NCBI RefSeq assembly: GCF_013106755.1
Contig: NZ_WHPF01000009.1
Location: 62,001 to 126,000 of the forward strand
Length of the DNA: 64,000 nucleotides
Direction: 5' to 3'
Origin: Limnovirga soli
Lineage (GTDB): Bacteria > Bacteroidota > Bacteroidia > Chitinophagales > Chitinophagaceae
Shown: piece by piece, positions 9,135-18,922 of the stretch
Layout: every line of letters begins with the position of its first letter
How positions within the stretch are numbered: the first letter of the stretch is position 1
Notes under the pieces: generated by a model
Database searches by the model: none
Seen by the model: only the letters and a program-made list of their open reading frames with translations
Told to the model about the DNA's origin: nothing
Position numbers and translations under genes: made by a program

Positions 9135-10274
9135 ATGCAGACCCAAATTTCCCAATTAAAAAATGGCGAGTGGATTCAATTTGACACTCAGGAATTATCC
9201 CCAAATCTGGTACAACTGGTACTGGTATTTGGTGAAAGGTTTTTACTGGAAGACTCCTTAGTTTATGCCGGGATAAAAGAAAAGTATCCAAATGCTACTG
9301 TTGTAACCGGTTCCACCTCCGGCGAAATATGTAATACCGGAGTTTTTGATGATACAGTAGTTACAGTAGCCATGTATTTTGAAAAAACATCGCTATCATT
9401 TTCGAAAGCAAATATCAACAGTTTTAGCAGTACCTATGATTTGGGCAAATTTGTGGCAAATGCTCTTCCCAAAGAAAATCTGAAATATGTATTGGTTATT
9501 TCTGACGGAGGTAAAGTAAATGGCACCGAACTAACGGCGGCAATTAATGAAGTTGTTGGCGACCAGGTTTTGGTAACCGGTGGTTTGGCTGGTGATAAGG
9601 CCAGGTTTGAAAAAACAATCGTAGGTTTAAATGAAGATATTGCCGAGGGAAACGTAGTTTTAGTTGGCATGTATGGCGAGCATATAAAAGTAGGATGTGG
9701 TTTACGAGGTGGTTGGGATATGTTTGGTCCGGAGAGAGTAATTACTAAAGCCAGTCAGAATGTTTTATTTGAAATAGATCATGTTAATGCGCTGGAATTA
9801 TATAAAAAATATTTAGGTAAATATGCAGCTGATTTACCTGGATCGGCATTGCTTTTCCCCCTGGCAATTAAATCCAATAATGAAGAAAATCAGTTGGTGA
9901 GAACAATTTTATCTATAGATGAAGAAAAGCAATCCATGACTTTTGCCGGGAACATGCCTGAAGGTGCACGTGTTCGTTTAATGAAAGCTAATTTTGATAA
10001 ATTGATTTTTAGTGCCGGTGAAGCAGCCACAGATGCAGAAAATGTGCTTGGTACTGCACATGCAGATTTTGTATTATTAATTAGTTGCGTAGGCAGAAAA
10101 TTGGTACTAGGCAGCAGAACCGAAGAGGAAGTGGAAGCAGCTGCCGAGGTATTTGGTGCTGCTACCAAAATAGCTGGATTTTATTCATATGGGGAAATAT
10201 CCCCCCAGCAATTTGGTACCTGTAGCGACTTACATAATCAAACAATGACAATCACCACTTTTACTGAGTTATAA
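9135..10274 (+). CDS. FIST-domain sensor protein
   Basis: Cytoplasmic FIST_N plus FIST_C protein (379 aa), a small-ligand sensing module predicted for signal transduction. N-terminal domain about 30-220 ([38 protein letters not shown]), C-terminal domain about 225-370 with the closing segment [13 protein letters not shown], typical of FIST_C. It has no kinase or membrane part of its own. The hybrid kinase gene starts 2 bp after the stop and lacks any sensor domain, so FIST very probably supplies the input in trans. The ligand is unknown; amino acids have been proposed for the family. Confidence 0.92.
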   Translation: MQTQISQLKNGEWIQFDTQELSPNLVQLVLVFGERFLLEDSLVYAGIKEKYPNATVVTGSTSGEICNTGVFDDTVVTVAMYFEKTSLSFSKANINSFSSTYDLGKFVANALPKENLKYVLVISDGGKVNGTELTAAINEVVGDQVLVTGGLAGDKARFEKTIVGLNEDIAEGNVVLVGMYGEHIKVGCGLRGGWDMFGPERVITKASQNVLFEIDHVNALELYKKYLGKYAADLPGSALLFPLAIKSNNEENQLVRTILSIDEEKQSMTFAGNMPEGARVRLMKANFDKLIFSAGEAATDAENVLGTAHADFVLLISCVGRKLVLGSRTEEEVEAAAEVFGAATKIAGFYSYGEISPQQFGTCSDLHNQTMTITTFTEL

Positions 10275-10276
10275 TC

Positions 10277-11782
10277 ATGCAACATCCCTTATTAAAACGG
10301 CAAATTCAAAAGTATATAGATTCAGGAAAAGTAATTGGTTCTGCCGAACTTGATAGGTTTTTTGAAGCTGTAAGCGATTCTTATAATAATTATGAGAGAG
10401 ATAAAGAATTAAGTGAACATGCTTTTGCATTAAATGAAAGTGAGTATACGATTATTAATGACAGATTAAGCTCAGAAATTGAAATTAGAAAAAGGTCGGT
10501 ACAAAAATTAATAGAAGCTATTAATGCTTTGGATACGGATTCTGCCATTAAACTTACTCATACCGATGATCTGGAGGAGATTGTAGATTATTTAAAAGAA
10601 CAGGTTATTAAACGCAATTTGGCCGAAGTGGAAATGCGTAAAGCCAAAGAAGCAGCTGAAAAGGCCGCATATGCAAAGTCGGAGTTTTTGTCAATGATGA
10701 GTCACGAAATAAGGACACCGCTTAATGCCATTGTAGGTACCACCTATTTATTACAACAAAACAATCCGCAAAAGCATCAGGAGAAGTTTTTGGGTATGCT
10801 AAAATTCTCAGCTGAGAATTTGATGCTACTGATAAATGATATTCTTGATTTTAATAAAATTGAAGCAGGAAAAATTGAATTTGAAAAACAGCCTTTCAAA
10901 CTTTCAAAGCTAATTACCCAAATAAAAAATACTAACCAGAAAAGGGCTGATGAGAATTTCTCAAAAATTAAAATGCTGGTGGATGATGAAATTCCAGAAT
11001 TTGTGATTGGAGATTCATTAAGAATAGGGCAGATACTTACCAATCTGGTTTCTAATGCTGCAAAATTTACAAAGAATGGCCATATAATTATTGAAGCAGT
11101 AATGGACAACATTACACCCGAAGCCGTTACTATTGATTTTTGTGTACGGGATAATGGTATTGGTATTGCCAAAGAAAATCATGCAAAGGTGTTTGAAAAA
11201 TTCACCCAGGCTTCAGAATCTACTACCCGCGAATTTGGCGGCACTGGTTTGGGGCTGGCGATTACCGGAAGACTGCTGGAATTGATGAACAGCAAAATTG
11301 AATTGGAAAGCGACTTAGGCAAAGGAGCTGCTTTTAGCTTTAAGCTTACATTCCCTTATCAGGAGAATATAGAAGAAGAAGAGGAAGAAATTATACCGGA
11401 TAGTAATCACCTTACAGGGGTAAAAGTATTGCTGGTAGAGGATAATGAATTTAACGCCATCATTGCAAAAACATTTCTGGAAGGATGGAAAGTGCAAATT
11501 GACCACGTAATGAATGGTAAAGATGCAGTAAATTTTGCACTGGAAAACAACTACGATTTAGTATTGATGGACCTGCATATGCCAATTTTGAATGGCTATG
11601 ATGCGTCTAAAGAAATTCTTAAAGAAAAACCTGCACTTCCTATTTTGGCTTTAACTGCTTCGGCTATGCTGGATATCAGAGAAAAGGCTTTTTCCAGCGG
11701 TATGGTAGATTATATTACCAAGCCATTTAACCCAAATGAGTTATTTGAAAAGGTAAGGAAATACAGCGGTAAACATATCTGA
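10277..11782 (+). CDS. cytoplasmic hybrid histidine kinase (HisKA-HATPase-REC)
   Basis: 501 residues. An N-terminal helical region with coiled coil (about 45-135); HisKA with phospho-acceptor His143 ([10 protein letters not shown]); HATPase with N box 260, G1 DNGIGIA 292-298 and G2 GTGLGL 322-327; an acidic linker (EEEEEE near 366-371); and a C-terminal receiver with Asp432 ([10 protein letters not shown]) and Lys482. No membrane segment and no PAS/GAF/HAMP, so sensing must come from a partner, evidently the FIST protein encoded 2 bp upstream. No output domain or response regulator lies next to it, so the phosphate target is elsewhere. Confidence 0.94.
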   Translation: MQHPLLKRQIQKYIDSGKVIGSAELDRFFEAVSDSYNNYERDKELSEHAFALNESEYTIINDRLSSEIEIRKRSVQKLIEAINALDTDSAIKLTHTDDLEEIVDYLKEQVIKRNLAEVEMRKAKEAAEKAAYAKSEFLSMMSHEIRTPLNAIVGTTYLLQQNNPQKHQEKFLGMLKFSAENLMLLINDILDFNKIEAGKIEFEKQPFKLSKLITQIKNTNQKRADENFSKIKMLVDDEIPEFVIGDSLRIGQILTNLVSNAAKFTKNGHIIIEAVMDNITPEAVTIDFCVRDNGIGIAKENHAKVFEKFTQASESTTREFGGTGLGLAITGRLLELMNSKIELESDLGKGAAFSFKLTFPYQENIEEEEEEIIPDSNHLTGVKVLLVEDNEFNAIIAKTFLEGWKVQIDHVMNGKDAVNFALENNYDLVLMDLHMPILNGYDASKEILKEKPALPILALTASAMLDIREKAFSSGMVDYITKPFNPNELFEKVRKYSGKHI

Positions 11783-11802
11783 TATATTTTAAAATAATAA
11801 AT

Positions 11803-11836
11803 AAAGGCAACCTTTAAACGGTTGCCTTTTTATTTT
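11803..11836 (+). terminator. terminator after FIST-kinase operon
   Basis: Perfect 10-bp stem AAAGGCAACC / GGTTGCCTTT with a 7-nt loop, followed by T-rich sequence. Confidence 0.85.
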
Positions 11837-11951
11837 GTCGTATGTTATTGATATTATTGTTAAAATATGCTTAGATAGCAACTTGCAATAAAATAAATAA
11901 CAAGTTTTCAATCCACTTTATACTATTTTTGACATTCTAAAAAACGTAAAT

Positions 11952-12713
11952 ATGGCACTTTTTGAATCTGGAAATCCTACATTATCACAAAAAATCTTTA
12001 GCAAATCTGCCTCAGAAATATCCAGCGAAACCATGACGGTTCGTGGTACCATGAACAAATTTGGCTTTTTGTTATTTATGGTTATTGGCGGTGCTGCTTA
12101 TACTTGGCGCCTGCTTGAACAGGGTGCCCCCGAGACCATGCGCACCTTTATGTTCATCGGTGTTTTTGGTGGTATGATATGCGCTATTGCAATGGTGTTT
12201 AAACCAACCTGGTCTCCTTACCTGGCACCTGCTTATGGTTTGATGGAAGGGTTTTTTCTGGGTGGTATTTCTGCAATCATGAACGAAGCATTTGCTGAAA
12301 AATATCCCGGTTTAATTATGCAGGCAGTAGGCTTAACCTTTGGGGTAGCATTTGCGATGTTTTTGCTATATAATTTTAAGGTAATAAAAGCTACTGAAAA
12401 GTTTAAAAGCGTAATTATATCTGCCACTATGGGTATTGCCATATTCTATTTACTTTCTATGGTATTAAGAATGTTTGGTGTAAATATGCCATTTATGTAC
12501 GATTCCAGCATGCTAGGTATAGGCATTTCTCTTTTTGTAGTTGCCATAGCCGCTTTAAACCTAATTCTTGATTTTGATATGATTGAGAAAGGTGCCGAAT
12601 ATGGCGCTCCAAAGCATATGGAATGGTATAGCGCATTTGGCTTATTGGTAACCATTGTTTGGTTATATATCGAAATTTTAAAATTGTTAAGCCGCTTTGC
12701 CAACAGAAAATAA
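11952..12713 (+). CDS. Bax inhibitor-1/YccA-family membrane protein
   Basis: 253-residue polytopic inner membrane protein with seven hydrophobic segments. The N-terminal part (SETMTVRGTMNKFGFLLFMVIGGAAYTW) and the sequences YGLMEGFFLGGIS and LNLILDFDMIEKG match the bacterial Bax inhibitor-1-like group (YetJ/YbhL relatives), reported to be pH-sensitive calcium leak channels. The DFD motif in the sixth to seventh segment region corresponds to the di-aspartyl sensor. Stand-alone gene between two terminators. Confidence 0.9.
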   Translation: MALFESGNPTLSQKIFSKSASEISSETMTVRGTMNKFGFLLFMVIGGAAYTWRLLEQGAPETMRTFMFIGVFGGMICAIAMVFKPTWSPYLAPAYGLMEGFFLGGISAIMNEAFAEKYPGLIMQAVGLTFGVAFAMFLLYNFKVIKATEKFKSVIISATMGIAIFYLLSMVLRMFGVNMPFMYDSSMLGIGISLFVVAIAALNLILDFDMIEKGAEYGAPKHMEWYSAFGLLVTIVWLYIEILKLLSRFANRK

Positions 12714-12732
12714 TCATCTAATTTATACGTGT

Positions 12733-12769
12733 AAAAAAGTCGGGGCCCAATAAGCTCCGACTTTTTTTA
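12733..12769 (+). terminator. terminator after the Bax inhibitor-like gene
   Basis: AAAAAGTCGG...CCGACTTTTTTT stem-loop. The A-run on the left could make it work for the opposite strand too. Confidence 0.85.
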
Positions 12770-12805
12770 TTTGGTAGCTAGCTTTGCATTTATAATGAGG
12801 CTTTA

Positions 12806-12840
12806 CTTGCCACGCTCGGTTCATCGTTCGGGGCATTGGG
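12806..12840 (+). repeat. diverged mosaic repeat, copy 5 (tail D)
   Basis: CTTGCCACGCTCGG replaces the core and is followed by TTCATCGTTCGGGGCATTGG, the same tail as the copy at 44.2 kb. The core is degenerate, so membership is tentative. Confidence 0.5.
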
Positions 12841-12911
12841 CATCAGTTTTTTGCAAATAATTATTTAATTGTACTTGCCTATATTCTATTGCAATTACTT
12901 TGCTTTATGGG

Positions 12912-13322
12912 TTATTCTGCAACAACAACTTCCAGCTCCTGCAATAATCCTTTTACTTTTTCGGCAATAAAATCCCGTACCTGATTAAATGCTTCGGGCT
13001 CCATATGTTTTGGATCTGGTATTTGCCAATCAATAAATTGTTTAGCAGGCATCCAGGGACAGGCATCGCCGCAACCCATGGTTACTACTACATCAAACGG
13101 GGCAAATGCTTTTACTTCTTCCAGCGATTTTGAGTCGTGAGTACTCAGGTTATAACCAAGCTCCTGCATGGCAGCAATGGCTTTTGGGTTTACAATACCC
13201 GATGGCCGTGAACCAGCACTATAAGCCTCAACTTGAGCACCACCATACATGCCGGCAAATGCCTGACTCATTTGGCTGCGGTTGCTGTTTTCAATACATA
13301 CGAATAACAATTTCTTCTTCAT
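12912..13322 (-). CDS. arsC: arsenate reductase, low-molecular-weight phosphatase type
   Basis: Reduces arsenate to arsenite. The phosphatase-like loop is Cys9-X5-Arg15 (VCIENSNRSQ). Further redox cysteines Cys84 and Cys88 (TMGCGDACPW) and the acid IPDP at 101-104 complete the thioredoxin-coupled design. Spacing between the two later cysteines is four, shorter than in the staphylococcal enzyme. Third gene of the arsR-arsM-arsC strand; a 170-bp gap holding a mosaic repeat separates it from arsM. No efflux pump gene (arsB/acr3) is nearby. Confidence 0.92.
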   Translation of the reverse strand: MKKKLLFVCIENSNRSQMSQAFAGMYGGAQVEAYSAGSRPSGIVNPKAIAAMQELGYNLSTHDSKSLEEVKAFAPFDVVVTMGCGDACPWMPAKQFIDWQIPDPKHMEPEAFNQVRDFIAEKVKGLLQELEVVVAE

Positions 13323-13428
13323 TAGCTGTGCATTTGTGCCGCCATTTTATGTGTAAGTTTTATGGCGTGCTTTTATTAGTTTTTATGTAATTTTTTTCTA
13401 TTTTTTGCTGCGTAAACAACAAAGCGTT

Positions 13429-13448
13429 GAAGAGTGCGACGCAACCGG
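13429..13448 (-). repeat. mosaic intergenic repeat, copy 6
   Basis: GAAGAGTGCGACGCAACCGG between arsC and arsM. The GTAC part of tail A is lost. Confidence 0.65.
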
Positions 13449-13492
13449 GCCACATAGTAGCTATGCAGCCCGGTACATTACCTGTATTTTTA

Positions 13493-14338
13493 TTAATTAC
13501 AACACCCTGGTGCACAGCCACATTCCTGTATGGCAGGTTTTTCTGCAAAAACAGTGATACTGTAAATGCCCATTTTACTGTTTCTAAATGCACTTATTTC
13601 TTCTGGGGTAATATAATTGCTTAAAATATCGTCTGGGATAATAATTTCTTTTTCTTTTTGAATGGTAATATTGGTAAAGCCATTTAAGCTAATAAGCTCC
13701 ATATATGCTTGTTTTTGAATGGCGCCAGATACGCAGCCTGCATACATTTCGGCAGCCTGTTTTAGCTGTTGTGGCAAAACCCCATCCAACACTATATCAG
13801 AAATGCTAAAGTGAGCACCCGGCTTTAATACCCGGAAAATTTCTTTAAAAACATTGAATTTATTTGGCACCAGATTAAGCACGCAGTTGCTTACAATTAC
13901 ATCTGCAATATTGGCTGTAACGGGCATATGTTCTATATCTCCAAATCTAAACTCTACATTATTGAAACCCAGTTTTTCTGCGTTGTTTCTGGCTTTTTCA
14001 ATCATGGTTTCGGTAAAATCTATACCAATAATCTTTCCTTTTTCGCCAGCAATGGCCCGGGCTATAAAACAATCATTTCCTGCGCCGCTACCAAGATCAA
14101 TGACAGTATCGCCAGCTTTAATTTTTGCAAAAGCTGTGGGTAATCCGCAGCCAAGACCAAGATCCGCATCGGGGTTATAGCCTTCCAGCAAAGTGTAATC
14201 ATCAGACATGATATTGTAAATTTCATCGCTGCAGCCACCAGCACCACAGCAGGAACTCATGTTTTGAATTTTTGGTTGGTTGGCAATCTCGCCATATTTT
14301 TCTTTTACCAATTGTTTTAATGCTGTTTCGTTTTGCAT
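13493..14338 (-). CDS. arsM: arsenite S-adenosylmethionine methyltransferase
   Basis: Methylates trivalent arsenic. SAM-binding motif I VIDLGSGAGND at 79-89. Three conserved As-binding cysteines fit at 64, 152 and 202; the spacing of the last two (50) matches characterised ArsM. It has an extra Cys cluster SSCCGAGGC at 28-36 and a CGCAPGCCN tail. I chose the ATG at 14338 (MQNETALKQ), since the upstream extension would overlap the spacer to arsR. It follows arsR by 38 bp. With ArsC it would detoxify arsenate by reduction and volatilisation. Confidence 0.93.
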   Translation of the reverse strand: MQNETALKQLVKEKYGEIANQPKIQNMSSCCGAGGCSDEIYNIMSDDYTLLEGYNPDADLGLGCGLPTAFAKIKAGDTVIDLGSGAGNDCFIARAIAGEKGKIIGIDFTETMIEKARNNAEKLGFNNVEFRFGDIEHMPVTANIADVIVSNCVLNLVPNKFNVFKEIFRVLKPGAHFSISDIVLDGVLPQQLKQAAEMYAGCVSGAIQKQAYMELISLNGFTNITIQKEKEIIIPDDILSNYITPEEISAFRNSKMGIYSITVFAEKPAIQECGCAPGCCN

Positions 14339-14376
14339 GGTTATATATTTTAAAAATGAATAATTGTATATAAGGC

Positions 14377-14712
14377 TTAACAACAGGATTTGCTTTGTTG
14401 TATTTTAAGATTTGTAAAAAGTGCATTAAAAGAGGTGGAAAATTTTTCAAATGCCTTCCAGTTAATGCAATAGCAACTTCTGGGGCCGTCTACGGTACCC
14501 TGAATTAAATCTGCATTTTTTAATTCTTTCAGGTGTTGCGATACGGTGGATTGTGCCAGCGGTAATATTTCTACTATCTCTCCGCAAATGCATTCATTTT
14601 TTTGTGCCAGTACTTTAAGTATGGCTATGCGTGCCGGGTGACTTAACGCTTTGGCAAAGTTGGCAAGATCTTGTTCTGTTTGCGTAAAAGCTTCTTTTTT
14701 ATGTATGGCCAT
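14377..14712 (-). CDS. arsR: ArsR-family metalloregulator
   Basis: 111-residue winged-helix repressor heading the ars operon. Helix-turn-helix at about 51-65 (PLAQSTVSQHLKELKNADL). Candidate As(III) ligands are Cys41/Cys43 (ECICGEI), Cys80/Cys82 (RSCYC) and the terminal Cys110-Cys111. The canonical ELCVCD motif is only partly kept. Two near-identical 16-bp palindromic boxes lie directly upstream, giving a simple autoregulated operon released by arsenite. Confidence 0.93.
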   Translation of the reverse strand: MAIHKKEAFTQTEQDLANFAKALSHPARIAILKVLAQKNECICGEIVEILPLAQSTVSQHLKELKNADLIQGTVDGPRSCYCINWKAFEKFSTSFNALFTNLKIQQSKSCC

Positions 14713-14714
14713 TT

Positions 14715-14730
14715 ATCGTATTTATGCGAT
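14715..14730. promoter_or_regulatory. ArsR operator box 1
   Basis: ATCGTATTTATGCGAT, an imperfect palindrome ending 3 bp before the arsR start codon; its reverse complement matches box 2 at 14 of 16 positions. Confidence 0.7.
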
Positions 14731-14777
14731 GACTATGTACAAATAAAAAGGGAGCTATTCCCTTTCTATTAATATAT

Positions 14778-14793
14778 ATCGCAAATATACGAT
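14778..14793. promoter_or_regulatory. ArsR operator box 2
   Basis: ATCGCAAATATACGAT, second copy of the operator, 63 bp from box 1. Any arsR promoter must lie between or over the two boxes. Confidence 0.7.
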
Positions 14794-14819
14794 AAAGCAT
14801 TTGATTGCAAATTTATTTT

Positions 14820-17210
14820 TTACAAAATAAATGTATTGGTTCCTGCATGTAAGCTAATTGATTTACCCTGCCATATAAAAACTCCGTTTATGGTTTCGGG
14901 TAATTGTATAAGGCAATTCCATTTGCCATTGGTGTTTTTAGAATAGCTAACAGCAATTTGGCCCTTTGGATGTGGCATATTGCCACTGGCATTGGTGAGA
15001 TTTCCCAGATGTGGTTCTATTTTTACTTTAGCAAAACCTGGTGTAGCAGCATCTATACCCAGTACAATTCTTAGCAGCTCAATATTGGGGCTGCTGCCCC
15101 AGGCGTGGCAGTCAGACCTGGAACGGTTAACGTCATCCATTTCGGCCCATGTGGTTAAACCCATTGCAAGGTCTTCTTTCCATTTATCCAACATATTTAA
15201 ATACTCGTTACCCAATCCTGCTTTGGCCATTGCCTGATGTAAATAATATCTAAAATAAATAGTTGCTTTACTAATCCCCGTATCTGTAATTATTTTTCTC
15301 GCCAGCAGGGTTGCTTTTGTACCTGTAATTGTATTGGTAAGTATAGCGAGAGAATTGCAATGCTGCGAATACAATTGTTTTTCTTTAGTATCGCTAAACA
15401 TCATTTTTTCACTATTCCAATAGTTAATGGTAATACTGTTTTTTAATTGTTTTATTTTCCCACTATAGCGTTGTATAAAATCGGGTAATCCATTTTGGGT
15501 TTCAAGGTCTAATGCAGATTGGTAGGCCATTAACAGCTGAAGGTCAAGGGCAGCACTACTGCCATCTTTGCCTATCGGCGCTACACCTGCATTCCAGCCT
15601 TTATCATCCACCCAATCAGTAAAGTTCCAGTAAGGGCTTTTTTTAAGGCTGCCATCTGCTTGTTGGTATTGTTCAAAATAATGTAGAATCATTCTGGCAA
15701 CCGGTAATTGCTTTTGAATAAATGCCGAATCACCCCTATATATCCAATAATCGTGGAGCATACTTATCCATATCAAAGAAAATGTAGGTATTTCCTGGGC
15801 ATGAGCAGTAGGAAAACGGCTGAGTGTAATACCTTCCGGCATTAGGGAATTACGCAATTGTTCAATCGCATTTCGCATCAGCCGATCATCACCGCTGTTA
15901 TATAAAGATACCAGTGCCTGTATACGGGTGTCACCTCCGTATTGCAGTTGCTCATAATAAGGGCAATCCATATAGGTTTCATGCGCATCCAGGCGGGCAG
16001 TATGCCATCCAGTAGTAAAAATATCAGTAAGTACAGGGTTGTTACTGGTAAAACTTGCATTTAAACTAAATGGATATCCTTCAAATATGCCATATAAAGC
16101 ATTCAGCGTAAGTGGTTCATCCTGAGTAGTTATGGTTACTTTAACATAACGGTATGTGCGCCACATTAAAGATTCAAATCTTTGTTGGTTATTTCCATTA
16201 GAAATGAGTTCATCTGTTACACCTACCAATCTTTTGCCTTCAACTTCATTACGGTTGCCCTTTTGTGTTTCGGCTCTCCAGTCCTTGCTATTTTCTATCA
16301 GGTATAAAGCTTCTGCATAGGCAAGTTGTATATCTGCATTTTTTCCTTTGCTAAATTCTAACACAGGGTATGCAGTAGTTAACTTGCCCCGATCAAGCAA
16401 TACAGTAATGTTACTATTGGCTGGTATAGTAATACTGGTGTTGCCTGCCAGAAAATCCAATGTAAAATAATTACCTGGATTTGTTTTAACCGCTGCAAAA
16501 TTTTCCTTTTTTAATTCCATTTGTGGAATGGGCCTTGGCACCAGCATCCATCCCAGGGTAAAATCAAACACACCCTTTGGTAAACCTGTTGAAATATGGG
16601 TTGATTTTGGCCAATCAGTATCGTTAAATGAAATGCCGGTCCAATCAGTTGGATAAAGATTATAATCAATTCTTTCTGTGGGCCCTGCTGCATAATAAGA
16701 GTATACCAGTAAAGGCTGTAATGGGCTATAGGCCTTATTAATAAAGCATTTCCAGGTATTATTGGTGTTTACAATTTTTTCTGCCTCGGTGTTACCTTGT
16801 AAAATAAAACCTGTTTGCCACGAAATCTGGGCTTCCTGTCTTTCTTCGCCAAAATTCCAAACAACAGCAGCAAGTACATTATTTCCTTCATTTAAAAAAG
16901 GAGCAATATCTATGGTTTCAAAATTCCAATGATATATATCGCCCCTTGCCGGACCAAAACTTGCCATTTTCCCATTTACATATAGCTTGTATCTGTTATC
17001 TCCACTCACATGTACAATAAAGCTGGATGGCTTAGCAGCAAGTGTAATTGTTTTTCTAAAATGGTATACACCATACTCGTGCAAAGAAGCATTTGGCGCC
17101 GTAATCCAATAGGCATTCCATTTTTTTTGTAAAATGTCGGCATTTATTTGCTGTGAGTGGGCTGGTAATAAACCCAAAATACAAAACCCCAGTAATATTA
17201 GTTTTCTCAT
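14820..17210 (-). CDS. GH78-like alpha-L-rhamnosidase family protein
   Basis: Exported glycoside hydrolase (796 aa) with signal peptide 1-19. N-terminal carbohydrate-binding part about 30-150 (VSGDNRYKLYVNGKMASFGPARGD), a second beta-sandwich, an (alpha/alpha)6 barrel from about 400, and a C-terminal beta domain. The catalytic region reads ETYMDCPYYEQLQYGGDTR; its Glu aligns with the general acid of GH78, though the surroundings differ from the usual DERLGWTGD. Rhamnose specificity is therefore inferred. It stands alone beside glutamine synthetase genes, not in a polysaccharide locus. Confidence 0.85.
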   Translation of the reverse strand: MRKLILLGFCILGLLPAHSQQINADILQKKWNAYWITAPNASLHEYGVYHFRKTITLAAKPSSFIVHVSGDNRYKLYVNGKMASFGPARGDIYHWNFETIDIAPFLNEGNNVLAAVVWNFGEERQEAQISWQTGFILQGNTEAEKIVNTNNTWKCFINKAYSPLQPLLVYSYYAAGPTERIDYNLYPTDWTGISFNDTDWPKSTHISTGLPKGVFDFTLGWMLVPRPIPQMELKKENFAAVKTNPGNYFTLDFLAGNTSITIPANSNITVLLDRGKLTTAYPVLEFSKGKNADIQLAYAEALYLIENSKDWRAETQKGNRNEVEGKRLVGVTDELISNGNNQQRFESLMWRTYRYVKVTITTQDEPLTLNALYGIFEGYPFSLNASFTSNNPVLTDIFTTGWHTARLDAHETYMDCPYYEQLQYGGDTRIQALVSLYNSGDDRLMRNAIEQLRNSLMPEGITLSRFPTAHAQEIPTFSLIWISMLHDYWIYRGDSAFIQKQLPVARMILHYFEQYQQADGSLKKSPYWNFTDWVDDKGWNAGVAPIGKDGSSAALDLQLLMAYQSALDLETQNGLPDFIQRYSGKIKQLKNSITINYWNSEKMMFSDTKEKQLYSQHCNSLAILTNTITGTKATLLARKIITDTGISKATIYFRYYLHQAMAKAGLGNEYLNMLDKWKEDLAMGLTTWAEMDDVNRSRSDCHAWGSSPNIELLRIVLGIDAATPGFAKVKIEPHLGNLTNASGNMPHPKGQIAVSYSKNTNGKWNCLIQLPETINGVFIWQGKSISLHAGTNTFIL

Positions 17211-17328
17211 GGCATTGTTTTAAGAACTTGGCTAATGTACTCATTAACCCGCAGATTAAGCATCTTCCAACACAGGCCAGCCATGTTTTTGTTTTATGAA
17301 CCCGGCTTTGTATGTGTTATGTAACATC

Positions 17329-17348
17329 CTTGCGTCGCACTCTTGTAC
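17329..17348 (+). repeat. mosaic intergenic repeat, copy 7
   Basis: Core plus tail A, followed by TGTTGTAATACTATGCAGC, the long flank. Confidence 0.85.
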
Positions 17349-17700
17349 TGTTGTAATACTATGCAGCTAAAAACTGCATATTTTAATAGGGATTATTAGT
17401 ATCCGGGTATGTTTTTTGGGTAATTTCTTAGATATTGGTTGTTTACATTATCTCCGGCAGTGTGCTGCTTCAGGTTTGAATTTTGATATTTTTTAAAAAA
17501 GAAACAGTTGGTAGTTTTTCTGCTCCGGCGCTGTCCGCTAATCCTAATTGTTTAAATTTCCGTTTGTTTTTATTTGAAAAGCATAATGGAAGTTAAAGAA
17601 ATTTAAATATTAAAAATATTTAGATATTTGAATAATATTAAAATTTGAGTAAAAAATGCCTCAGTTGTCCAATTTTTTTCACTTTTAAACAATTAGTATC

Positions 17701-17708
17701 TAAATTTG
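17701..17708 (+). promoter_or_regulatory. -7 element of the class II glutamine synthetase gene
   Basis: TAAATTTG fits the Bacteroidota TAnnTTTG consensus, 49 bp before the start codon. No clear -33 TTTG is seen at the expected distance. Confidence 0.45.
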
Positions 17709-17757
17709 CAGCGAATTCTTACATTTTTTTATTAATTCTTCAATAATCAGCTTAATT

Positions 17758-18768
17758 ATGTCATTAGTAAAACTAGAGTACATTTGGCTTGATGGTTATA
17801 AGCCAACACAAAGTCTTCGTAGCAAAACTAAAATTGAAAAAGACTTCAGTGGTAAATTAGAAGATCTTCCAATGTGGTCTTTTGATGGTTCTTCTACTGA
17901 ACAGGCACCAGGTGGTTCTTCAGACTGTTTGTTAAAACCTGTTTTTGTGGTAAACGATCCTCAGCGTAAAAATGCATACCTGGTTATGTGCGAGGTATTA
18001 AATGCAGATGGTACACCGCACGTTAGTAATGGCCGTGCTACTATTGAAGACGATGATAACGATTTTTGGTTTGGTTTCGAGCAGGAATATTTCCTGTGGG
18101 ATCCAGCAACCAATAAACCACTTGGCTTCCCTGCAGGTGGTTATCCTGGTCCGCAAGGCCCTTATTACTGTTCAGTTGGTGCTAACAACGCTTATGGCCG
18201 CGAAATAGTAGAAGAGCATCTGGATGTAATCATCGAAGCAGGTTTAAATGTGGAAGGTATCAATGCCGAAGTTGCTGCCGGACAGTGGGAGTTTCAAATT
18301 TTCTCTAAAGGTGCCAAACAAGCCGGAGACCAAATCTGGATTGCTCGTTACCTGTTAGAAAGAATTGGCGAGAAATACGGAGTAGCCGTTAACTGGCATT
18401 GTAAACCATTGGGTGCTTTAGACTGGAATGGTTCTGGTATGCACGCCAACTTCTCTAACTCATTATTAAGAACAGCTGGCAGCAAAGAAATATTCGACAA
18501 AGTGTGCGAAGCTTTCCGCCCTGTTGTTAAAGAACATATTGATGTATATGGTGCCGATAACCACCTGCGTTTAACAGGTAAACACGAAACTGCCAGCATT
18601 ATGGATTTCAGTTATGGTGTTTCTGACCGCGGTGCTTCTATCCGTATCCCTGTAATGGTTCCTCAAAAAGGCTGGAGTGGTTATTTGGAAGATCGTCGTC
18701 CAAACTCTGCTGCAGATCCTTACAAAGTAGCTGCACGCATTATCAAAACAGTTAAATCTGTAGGATAA
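17758..18768 (+). CDS. glnA: glutamine synthetase, class II (eukaryote-like)
   Basis: ATP-dependent amidation of glutamate with ammonium. 336 residues, the short GSII form. N-terminal beta-grasp (KLEYIWLDGYKPTQSLRSKT), substrate loop WSFDGSSTEQAPG at about 40-52, metal site FGFEQEYFLWD, glutamate/ATP segment NWHCKPLGALDWNGSGMHANFS, and KHETASIMDFSYGVSDRGASIRIP near the C terminus. No adenylylation-loop tyrosine, as expected for GSII. Followed by a terminator and then the class III enzyme in the same orientation, so the two are separately transcribed. Confidence 0.96.
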   Translation: MSLVKLEYIWLDGYKPTQSLRSKTKIEKDFSGKLEDLPMWSFDGSSTEQAPGGSSDCLLKPVFVVNDPQRKNAYLVMCEVLNADGTPHVSNGRATIEDDDNDFWFGFEQEYFLWDPATNKPLGFPAGGYPGPQGPYYCSVGANNAYGREIVEEHLDVIIEAGLNVEGINAEVAAGQWEFQIFSKGAKQAGDQIWIARYLLERIGEKYGVAVNWHCKPLGALDWNGSGMHANFSNSLLRTAGSKEIFDKVCEAFRPVVKEHIDVYGADNHLRLTGKHETASIMDFSYGVSDRGASIRIPVMVPQKGWSGYLEDRRPNSAADPYKVAARIIKTVKSVG

Positions 18769-18788
18769 TTTCATATATCATTGCTAAT

Positions 18789-18825
18789 AAAAAAATCTCT
18801 TCCCAAAAGAAGAGATTTTTTTATT
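18789..18825 (+). terminator. terminator after class II glnA
   Basis: AAATCTCTTC / GAAGAGATTT stem with a short loop and T-run. Confidence 0.88.
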
Positions 18826-18896
18826 GCAGTTAACTCAGCATCCCCATAATAGCTAATTCTAATTATTGATACCAGCAAATGGCCAATAGCATCGTT

Positions 18897-18922
18897 CCTT
18901 GCGTCGCAATCACTTTATCTGC
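18897..18922 (+). repeat. mosaic intergenic repeat, copy 8 (tail C)
   Basis: CCTTGCGTCGCAA core, then TCACTTTATCTGC. Preceded by GATACCAGC (18869-18877) and GCATCGTT, flanks shared with the copies at 25.7 and 38.6 kb. Confidence 0.85.

Larger units (their letters stand above)
17211..17757. other. 547-bp divergent gap
   Basis: Contains a mosaic repeat copy at 17329-17348 with CCCGGC at 17301-17306, and the glnA promoter region at its right end. The remainder is AT-rich with no ORF that I can support. Confidence 0.6.

Noticed and set aside
14820-17210. Loss of the GH78 general acid
   Set aside because: The motif differs around it, but a Glu remains the right distance (seven residues) before the conserved Asp, so activity is plausible.
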